Below, piece by piece: positions 61,101 to 64,000 of a DNA stretch of 64,000 nucleotides. A program made the position numbers and the translations under genes. Source of the DNA: Hippasteria phrygiana (lineage: Eukaryota; Echinodermata; Asteroidea; Valvatida; Goniasteridae); assembly GCA_037893225.1 (NCBI GenBank), contig JAZGUH010000370.1, positions 930,001 to 994,000 on the forward strand, read 5' to 3'. Position 1 is the first letter of the stretch. Every line of letters starts with the position of its first letter. The notes under the pieces were generated by a model. That model was not told where the DNA came from, did not search any database, and saw only the letters and a list, made by a program, of their open reading frames with translations.

Positions 61101-63298
61101 AAATTTGTCCTTCGGAATACACGATGAACACGACAGGGGCGAATTTGCAAAAAAGGAAAAATCCACGAGGACCCTCAGATCAACATAGAGTTTGTATTTG
61201 CCTTAAAGGCACTCCTTTAAATATCCATTTTTATTGGTCTATATCCACTTTTACAGTTCAAAACACCTTTTAGGACAACACCTCAGGAATTCCAGATTGC
61301 AAAAGAGATTCTTCAAAAATTCTGAAATCCCGACAAAAATCCTGAACTCGGGAAAAATCTTGACAAATCTCACCCAGGACACTGAACAGTCTGAAAATGA
61401 TGTGTCTTTATTTTTAGATGTTCTGGGGTTGCTTAAAGTAACGTACAACATTTGCAAATATCAAAAAAAAAAAACTACTGAATTATGAGGAAATACCTTA
61501 CTTGACTGTAAGTAAATAATAGTCTCAAGCATCCTGTGAAATCATGGCACCTGGTGTGCTGCCATTTTCAAGAAAAGTGGAATTTTTGTATCAATTTCCA
61601 GCAATGGTCGACGTTGGAAATAGTCTGATTCCCTGATGTGTCTAAATTGTTCAATTTTGTCTGAAGTAGGGTCAGGGTACCAGACTACAAGAACAGCATT
61701 TTTTTTCCTCGATTTTCCCAGCATCTATGCACACAATTTGCTATAAACTCCAAAATCCATACATTTCTCAAAAATTACAGCAAAAGCAAATGTTGTATAC
61801 TACGTTTAAACTATCGTTGGAAAGTTAATGTTTTTTAGGGCCTCGTCTTTGGAAGTTTTTCCGACAACGCCAGAAATTTGATGGATTTGATAGAAAGAGA
61901 TTGTATTTTTCAAGAGCTGATTGAAAAGAAAAACACTGCATGTAAAAAGTTTGGTTGTTCAAACTTTTCATTCAAATGTATAGAAGTGAAAATCAATTTT
62001 TAAATAAATAAATACAAAACTTACCGAGAATGACGCTAGCAGGCGAGAGAGCAACAACGCTAAAGAAGTAACAGTAGAAGAGCTTCTCCACATCACTGGG
62101 GACGAACGAAAATGAGAAAGTAATACTTATTCTATCTTCATAAAAAAAGAACCTCAATGATTAACAAATTTGAATAGGCGATGCTGTCACTGTAATGTGT
62201 CGAGCCTCCCGAGTCCGAGGCGCTTCTCAATGTACTGATTCGTTAAGCGCCGCCACTTGACCAATCACGGCCCGCCACACTGCCCGCCACTCTTGACGGA
62301 CTTTTGTCGAACCACAGTCATGGCTGTGACCGGTTAAAATATATGTGGAGGGCGGAGCTTGGTTGATCGGTCAATTATCTTGTGTGTATATTGTGAATCA
62401 TGGGCAGTGCCGCAACCAGGTTTTGGCCGGGGGGGGGGGGGATGTATTAGAACGGGTAGACTTCCACGGGGGGGGCGGGGGGGGGGGGGGGGGCGGGGGG
62501 GCGCAGGGGGGCGCGGGGGGGCACGGGGGGGGGGGGGGCGGGGGGGCACGGGGGGGGGCAGTCTCTTACTAGATACGGCACTGCTCATGGGAAACCAATG
62601 GATTTGAACGAGTCCGAACAGGAAGTTATTAACCCTTGTGTCTGGCTGTTATTGATGGGTTGCAGTGCTGGTATGCCAAGAACGGGCTGTGCAGTTAAGT
62701 GCACAACACGAGGCACCACATTAAATAGAGTGCTCCTATTCAATGCACTCGGAGCCCCCTTTCAAGTAAATGAAAGCTTTGTTTGAAAAAGCTCCATCTA
62801 TTCATTACACTCCCATTCAAGAACAATATAGTTGAAACACGAATGGATTGAGTACGCGCAGGAATGCGCAGAGAGACGACATAAATATCATCAAACAAAC
62901 CACCGAGTGATCCCCACATTGTCGCTCCCTAGACTGTATCGTGAAGTAGGGCCGTGATCCCTGGCTATACGGCATTATGGGTTTACGACTTCTGACTAGC
63001 GCCCCCTTGAACAAAGATAATTTGGGAGACCGCCAACATAGGGCAAGATGGCGCAGATGGTAGAGCGCAGGTGCAGTAATCTGGACGTTGCAACTTTATA
63101 TCAAACTCCTGCCGGTTTTCTGTTTATTTTGAAGATCTAATCAATCAATCAATTTAATTAATTAATTTGAGAGATGCTGAAAACCTACCTGAGATTGATC
63201 ACTTGTCCTCGGACTGTGGAGTAGACTGAGTACGAACACGCTGATACGACGTAGATTATCATCCAGTAGTATCCCTCCTCATAACCGATCCCATCTCT
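37128..63298 (-). CDS. TMEM241: TMEM241-like multi-pass transporter, C-terminal five exons (partial)
   Basis: Right to left: 63298-63189, 62095-62025, 40463-40394, 39559-39398 and 37245-37128, with GT-AG borders and matching phases. They encode the last 176 residues; earlier exons lie beyond the right edge. Motifs align in order with human TMEM241 as I recall it: EGYYWMIIYVVSACSYSVYS, LFYCYFFSVVALSPAS, ARDFPHWYLYRFYIGC and SGVLGVGMNLT. Several hydrophobic spans fit a drug/metabolite-transporter fold. TMEM241 is described as a Golgi nucleotide-sugar (UDP-GlcNAc) transporter-like protein; function here is inferred. The third exon has an identical-length duplicate at 54942-54873. The 21.5-kb intron hosts two GPCR genes on the other strand. 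Confidence 0.72.
37447..37596. mobile_element. TTAA-CCCTAAC insert (type 1, inverted interior)
   Basis: The interior is the inverse of 10479-10628: it begins CCTCCAGGGTATTTTGGCTA and ends GATGCACTGTGCTGCGTCTG. The right border is TTAA and the left one reads TCAA. It lies in the last intron of the TMEM241-like gene. Confidence 0.7.
37728..38058. mobile_element. mariner-like MITE with TA target site
   Basis: CAGGGTGTCCCCCAAAAAAT and its inverse ATTTTTTTGGGGCCACCCTG frame 331 bp, with TA on both sides. The next 20 bp inside (GTCCAGGCCAAACC) are also inverse copies. No transposase is present. It interrupts a dispersed repeat whose uninterrupted inverse copy is at about 62640-62860. Confidence 0.82.
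38236..38845. mobile_element. TIR element with AAAGGGACACATTGC ends
   Basis: AAAGGGACACATTGCCTT and its inverse AAAGCAATGTGTCCCTTT frame 610 bp. An inner foldback at 38646-38699 has arms ACGGTCCGCCATTTTGT and its inverse. No coding capacity. Confidence 0.75.
38913..39327. mobile_element. family B TIR element, diverged subfamily
   Basis: The left end AAAGGATGTATACAACATTTG and the right end near TTTGCAAATG match those of 53203-53611 and 61436-61808. The centre has CCAACGATTGTCGGCCGACA, the palindromic hallmark of the family. It ends 70 bp before a TMEM241-like exon. Confidence 0.65.
40826..40833 (+). promoter_or_regulatory. TATA-like box of GPCR copy 1
   Basis: TATTTAAA lies 102 bp upstream of the GPCR start codon. 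The same box sits at the same distance in copy 2. A start site about 30 bp downstream would give a 5' UTR near 75 bp. Confidence 0.5.
40936..41967 (+). CDS. intronless rhodopsin-like GPCR, copy 1
   Basis: 343 residues with seven hydrophobic spans. Family A landmarks: NIYLANLAVADT in TM2 (conserved Asp), YERFCAICHP at the end of TM3 (a DRY variant), and NCSIDPLVYSGINQ in TM7 (a DPxxY variant of NPxxY). N6-A-S is a possible N-glycosylation site. The tail has a Cys cluster (CCCSC..CC) that may be palmitoylated. Odd points: I see no Cys at the start of TM3 or in the second extracellular loop, so the usual disulfide seems absent, and TM6 lacks CWxP. The ligand is unknown. It lies on the plus strand inside an intron of the minus-strand TMEM241-like gene. 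Copy 2 at 55440 differs by scattered substitutions and three extra residues. Confidence 0.9.
   Translation: MQLTANASFSTGITDDVYQAEADFENHRLHNQVSLTDTIKYLAPFGLLMNATFLYVVVRIKSMHSIINIYLANLAVADTAHLTLALLPATITTNLGSVVDVLNPILQSLGNATNYASYFIGTALAYERFCAICHPLTFRAAASKRRAAKKLVVLWTLAIVTGAGFDSAVRWGGTAGLNTIAMIIAICYTTGLFINTFLYACIVKKLRQQPTITSTDDGQRLRRVVIMLILNTAVFFSLNVMFLITTIYGLVIGWSTLSLVSIQSLDVLIDMQLTASILNVINCSIDPLVYSGINQDYGEAVMQAFSFLNPKRCCCSCHRYRCCRQSQDTPQEPAEQIELQEIR
42452..42640. repeat. expanded 11-bp array of the AAGTCC repeat
   Basis: About 13 near-perfect copies of ACAAGTCCATC lie at 42452-42600, followed by the normal family end CAAGCCCTCCAGTCCTAATC. Copy 2 of the duplication has only a few units at 56980-57020, so the array expanded (or shrank) after duplication. 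Directly repeated units without spacers rule out a CRISPR array. Confidence 0.85.
42630..44565 (-). pseudogene. LINE fragment with reverse-transcriptase remnants
   Basis: On the minus strand I see LSKAFDTIDHDIL (RT catalytic region, about 44170-44220), FADDSNLF (about 43680-43720, the YADD box variant) and a degraded C-terminal part. Frameshifts are numerous. A TTAA-bounded insert (43756-43976) interrupts the RT domain. In copy 2 of the duplication the flanks are joined without this LINE (about 57050), so it inserted into an AAGTCC repeat after duplication, or was lost there. Confidence 0.8.
43756..43976. mobile_element. TTAA-CCCTAAC insert (type 4) inside a LINE
   Basis: TTAACCCTAACAGCCCAAGG and GGATGGTTAGGGTTAA border an interior matching 22864-23082. 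It splits LINE reverse-transcriptase sequence, which fixes both borders and shows it arrived as a mobile insert. Confidence 0.85.
44565..44705. repeat. AAGTCC foldback repeat, right half in copy 1
   Basis: TTTGACAAAAGCATTCCTTTGTC, GTTACTTGTGACC and GGACTTGTGAAAGGACTTGC continue the repeat that begins at 42452. The two halves were separated by the LINE at 42630-44565. The intact equivalent is at 56965-57210. Confidence 0.8.
45629..49060 (-). mobile_element. near-full-length LINE (L2/CR1-like), nested
   Basis: The element runs right to left, with its 3' end marked by a TTATTATT-type tail at 45629-45650. It splits the reverse-transcriptase ORF of a plus-strand LINE. Borders are approximate because no target duplication is evident. 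Confidence 0.75.
45705..48862 (-). pseudogene. LINE ORF2 (endonuclease + reverse transcriptase), lightly damaged
   Basis: The order on the minus strand is as follows. An apurinic-type endonuclease domain shows LALTETWF, VVYRPPP, LGDFNVHWG and FISDHCAIH (48862-47660). The reverse transcriptase shows NNYRPISDLSFMSKAAEKV, LLDLSAAFDTIDHDILLHRL and FGVPQ (47738-46641), then HFYADDTQLYA (about 46550). The C-terminal region has LIHAFISSRLDSCNSLLTGL and LHWLPVKYRIQFKI (46403-45705). Only a few lesions are visible: a frameshift near 47740, an in-frame TGA straight after GVPQ, and a frameshift near 46430. This implies a fairly young insertion. Clade naming rests on motif style only. Confidence 0.85.
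49906..51735. mobile_element. 1.83-kb TIR element with three 586-bp tandem units
   Basis: GGTGTTGGGC at the left and its inverse GCCCAACACC at the right mark the ends, inside the ATT-rich tail of a LINE. The interior is nearly three tandem units of about 586 bp (same features at 50403 and 50989). Each unit has CCTTCCTTCCGGTC, an AAACCGGAAGTGCC block and the palindromic motif ATGACGTCA repeated. Short open frames recurring at 50403 and 50989 have no recognisable domain and I do not call them genes. Confidence 0.75.
53203..53611. mobile_element. family B TIR element at the right end of duplication copy 1
   Basis: AAAGTAATGTACAACATTTG at the left is the inverse of CAAATGTTGTATACTACCTTT at the right. 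The central palindrome reads GGTTGGTCGACCGACCATC. The homology with copy 2 stops exactly at its right end. Confidence 0.75.
53612..54785. other. unique spacer between duplication copies
   Basis: The stretch does not match the sequence beside the other breakpoints. It holds a TG microsatellite at 54068-54093 and a broken THAP-domain sequence at 54140-54460. I see nothing else recognisable. Confidence 0.6.
54140..54460 (+). pseudogene. THAP zinc-finger fragment with an internal frameshift
   Basis: ATG 54140 opens MPTRCVAAWCSKTTKDGVSL, the usual start of a THAP domain with its first Cys pair. After KFG the frame is lost. The adjacent frame continues with WTAKVKVTRAKWSGPS and SALCSDHL, the middle Trp and the Cys-x2-His pair, and then LKSTAILTKFP. 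A deletion of roughly a dozen bases between the two parts is the simplest explanation. A donor-like GTAAGT follows at about 54454. It may be the remains of a THAP gene or of a THAP-carrying transposon. Confidence 0.65.
54873..54942 (-). CDS. duplicate of a 70-bp TMEM241-like coding exon
   Basis: It has the same length, frame and splice sites as the exon at 40394-40463, with a synonymous change (GCA to GCG). Because 70 is not a multiple of three, a transcript including both copies would shift frame. Either one copy is used, or the choice is mutually exclusive. Confidence 0.7.
55330..55337 (+). promoter_or_regulatory. TATA-like box of GPCR copy 2
   Basis: TATTTAAA lies 110 bp or less upstream of the start codon at 55440, in sequence conserved with copy 1 (GAGTATTTAAAGGCACAGCG). 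Confidence 0.5.
55440..56480 (+). CDS. intronless rhodopsin-like GPCR, copy 2
   Basis: 346 residues, nearly the same as the receptor at 40936-41967. The motifs NIYLANLAVADT, YERFCAICHP and NCSIDPLVYSGINQ are kept, so both copies look functional. Differences include a three-residue insertion before VIGWSTLS (IYGFKIVIGW against IYGLVIGW) at the end of TM6 or the third extracellular loop. TM5 has AIGYTTG where copy 1 has AICYTTG. The C-terminus is EIHQ instead of EIR. Differences near the extracellular ends could alter ligand preference; that is inference. It lies in the same TMEM241-like intron, with its 5' flank conserved for at least 650 bp. Confidence 0.9.
   Translation: MQLTANASFTTGITDDVYQAKADFENHRLHNQVSLTDTIKYLAPFGLLMNATFLYVVVRIKSMHSIINIYLANLAVADTAQLMLALLLATITTNLGSVGDVLNPILQSLGSATNYASYFIVTALAYERFCAICHPLTFRAAASKRRAAKILVVLWTLAIVTEAGFDSAVRWGGTAGLNTIAMIIAIGYTTGLFINTFLYACIVKKLRQQPTITSTDDGQRLRRVVIMLILNTAVFFSMNVVFVIAIIYGFKIVIGWSTLSLVFIQSLDVLIDMQLTASILNVINCSIDPLVYSGINQDYREAVMQAFSFLNPKRCCCSCHRYRCCRQSQDNPQEPAEQIELQEIHQ
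56965..57210. repeat. AAGTCC foldback repeat, intact copy-2 version
   Basis: It is continuous from GAGTCCAACACAAGTCCCTG through CAAGCTATTCAAATGAGCTT to GGACTTGCAGGGACTTGAATA. It is the empty-site reference for the LINE insertion in copy 1. Confidence 0.8.
57740..59093 (-). mobile_element. TTAA-flanked DNA transposon with THAP exon (Kolobok-like)
   Basis: The ends AGACCAACTAAAACGCCAA and its near-inverse TTGCCGTTTTAGTTGCTCT are flanked by TTAA (57736-57739 and 59094-59097). Copy 1 of the duplication has the uninserted site, AAGCTTAAAATCATC at about 52106-52120, with a single TTAA, so the insertion and its target duplication are directly visible. The 1354-bp element encodes a THAP zinc finger on the minus strand but has no recognisable catalytic domain. 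TTAA targets plus a THAP domain are known from the Kolobok superfamily; naming it so is inference. Confidence 0.85.
58285..58770 (-). CDS. THAP zinc-finger exon inside the transposon
   Basis: An acceptor (TATTATTTCAG) precedes 58770, and the frame then runs to a stop at 58285. The THAP C2CH set is complete: SCVVGGC, the Trp in RRQWVRFV, and KICAEHF, followed by AIPTL at the usual end of the domain. About 60 further residues are Pro/Thr/Ala-rich. No transposase core follows, so this looks like an internally deleted derivative that still encodes the DNA-binding part. An unspliced start at 58857 is possible but extends the N-terminus implausibly. Confidence 0.75.
   Translation of the reverse strand, partial: YEHGSEIIIVPRSCVVGGCTRNSDKNPDLTLLRFPVLNGAQRRQWVRFVDNTISDFRLSKGLKICAEHFAKDCIDDCVGMKTQLGLKAQFRLKAGAIPTLKAPSIPILSWTHAPQTTTTYPAVAIAGSNSQSPARLPVHARLTQHARYRRGALHAIESGTL
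59236..59493 (+). pseudogene. N-terminal remnant of a third, diverged GPCR
   Basis: The frame matches the two receptors from just before TM1 to TM2: LCIAPFGPLLNVIFLYA corresponds to KYLAPFGLLMNATFLYV, and MHVINVYLTNLAV to MHSIINIYLANLAV. A short in-frame duplication (CAGATCTATGCAC twice, at 59391-59416) disturbs the first loop. The match stops at TNYLVFFF with a stop codon. The rest of the gene is absent. This is more diverged than copies 1 and 2, so it predates the segmental duplication. Confidence 0.75.
60223..60630. mobile_element. Tigger/pogo-like MITE with TA target site
   Basis: CAGTCGAACGCTGCTATAAC and its inverse GTTATAGCGGCGTTCCACTG-like right end frame 408 bp, with TA on each side. 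Copy 1 of the duplication retains only the right part (52262-52350), so it lost the left part with adjacent sequence. Confidence 0.8.
61436..61808. mobile_element. family B TIR element at the right end of duplication copy 2
   Basis: Counterpart of 53203-53611, with an internal deletion around the central palindrome (only GGTCGACG remains). Flanking homology ends at its right terminus. Confidence 0.7.
62429..62565 (+). repeat. G-rich low-complexity tract
   Basis: It is about 135 bp of G runs broken by C or CAC. It could form G-quadruplexes and is a likely assembly or polymerase trouble spot. The proline- or glycine-rich frames across it are artefacts. Confidence 0.85.
62640..63140. repeat. 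dispersed repeat followed by a degraded tRNA-headed SINE
   Basis: 62640-62860 is the inverse of the repeat at 37690-38220 (ATTGATGGGTTGCAGTGCTG, GCCAAGAACGGGCTGTGCAG) without the mariner-like insert. 62885-63120 is a plus-oriented SINE with body and a mutated head (GGGCAAGATGGCGCAGATGG). Both lie in an intron of the TMEM241-like gene. Confidence 0.65.
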
Positions 63299-63351
63299 CT
63301 GAAAAATAGGCCACAAATTAGAGAAGTCTCTGAATAACAATAGACAAATCA

Positions 63352-63668
63352 TTAACCCTAACTCCATACACCATATTTCTTACATGTAACCTGAATCCTC
63401 CAATATCCTCTGATTTCAAAGTCTTAAAATTGCATGTAACCCAAATCCTTCAAAATCCTCCCAAGTGACCTCAATCCTCCGAAATCAACCAGCATCAGAT
63501 TGGGCCTGATGACCTGGATCCTCCATTTTCCTCCAGAGGCAAAAATCCTCTCATGCCCTCAATCCTGCAAAATCCTCCAATGCTTCAACTTCCAAAGACC
63601 CTCAAATCCTCCAAATTCCTCCGTTTGGCAAAGAGGATTTTGGAGGATTTGGGAAGGTTAGGGTTTAA
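63352..63668. mobile_element. TTAA-CCCTAAC insert with AATCCTCC interior (type 2)
   Basis: TTAACCCTAACTCCATACAC and GGAAGGTTAGGGTTTAA border an interior almost the same as 14972-15304, including CAACCAGCATCAGATTGGGC. It begins 54 bp upstream (in transcript terms) of a TMEM241-like exon. Confidence 0.8.
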
Positions 63669-64000
63669 TAGGGCTCTGCCTAATATTTTCGAATATTCGA
63701 TCGATATTCGAATATTCAAAGGAGAAATGCAAAGGAATATAAGAAGGGAAAAGGTTCAAATTTGTATAACGAAATTGCATCCGTGACTTCGTGACTGGTT
63801 CCTGTCTAAATAATCGTATGACAGCAGGCTATCTATCCGTGCTACAAACACGTAATGATGAACGAACCTGTTGATACTGTTTGTCGGGAAAATAAAATTT
63901 TCTCACCAGGGCAAAACAAAATATTTCTGCATTTTACTTGGTTCTGGCGATAGTCGGAAAAGTGAGAATCTGTTATTACGGTGATAATGAGCAGTTCCGT
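63669..64000. other. right edge of the window, no gene seen
   Basis: It contains a fragment of the CGAATATTCG-rich hAT-like MITE (63670-63725) and otherwise nothing I recognise. Upstream exons of the TMEM241-like gene should lie beyond 64000. Confidence 0.5.

Larger units (their letters stand above)
54786..61808. repeat. segmental duplication, copy 2
   Basis: The second copy of the unit at 40313-53611 has the same orientation. It lacks the LINE insertions of copy 1. It has a private TTAA-flanked insert (57740-59093) and retains about 1.3 kb (59215-60560) missing from copy 1, including a receptor remnant and the 5' half of a Tigger-like element. Confidence 0.88.

Noticed and set aside
62334..62607. 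Proline-rich or glycine-rich ORFs
   Set aside because: They translate a G homopolymer-like tract and have no other content.

Overview
This window is animal nuclear DNA: spliced genes with GT-AG introns, no operons, and very dense transposon and repeat content. The gene set and repeat style suggest a marine invertebrate deuterostome, possibly an echinoderm. That placement is my inference; no species marker is visible.

Layout. 1-2341 is gene-free and repeat-rich. 2342-9519 (+) is a four-exon centromeric histone H3 gene (CENP-A). Its third intron holds a piggyBac transposon (6402-9110) with an intact transposase. 12932-19455 (-) is a six-exon TDP2 gene with all four catalytic motifs. 19877-34010 (+) is a twelve-exon membrane-anchored alpha/beta-hydrolase-fold protein, head to head with TDP2 across 421 bp; its nucleophile position is Glu instead of Ser. 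34011-37127 is gene-free. From 37128 to 63298 (-) lie the last five exons of a TMEM241-like transporter; its 5' part is beyond the right edge.

The 21.5-kb intron of the TMEM241-like gene carries a direct segmental duplication. Copy 1 is about 40313-53611 and copy 2 about 54786-61808. Each copy has one intronless rhodopsin-like GPCR (40936-41967 and 55440-56480) on the opposite strand, and one copy of a TMEM241 coding exon. Copy 2 also keeps a remnant of a third, diverged receptor (59236-59493). Comparing the copies gives empty sites for later insertions. In copy 1 these are a LINE fragment and a 6.9-kb nest (LINE inside LINE plus a TIR element with 586-bp repeats). In copy 2 it is a 1.35-kb TTAA-flanked element encoding a THAP zinc finger.

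The repeats are the second theme. They include hAT-like elements with exact 8-bp target duplications, Tigger/pogo-like and mariner-like TA-flanked MITEs, several unnamed TIR families, a tRNA-headed SINE, and a foldback family built on an AAGTCC microrepeat. At least eleven short inserts share only their ends, TTAA-CCCTAAC...GTTAGGG-TTAA, around different interiors.

The single-copy genes serve separate roles: centromere identity (CENP-A), repair of topoisomerase II adducts (TDP2), a membrane alpha/beta-hydrolase-like protein, nucleotide-sugar-type transport (TMEM241-like) and signalling (GPCRs). I see no functional cluster; what links them is shared introns and transposon traffic.
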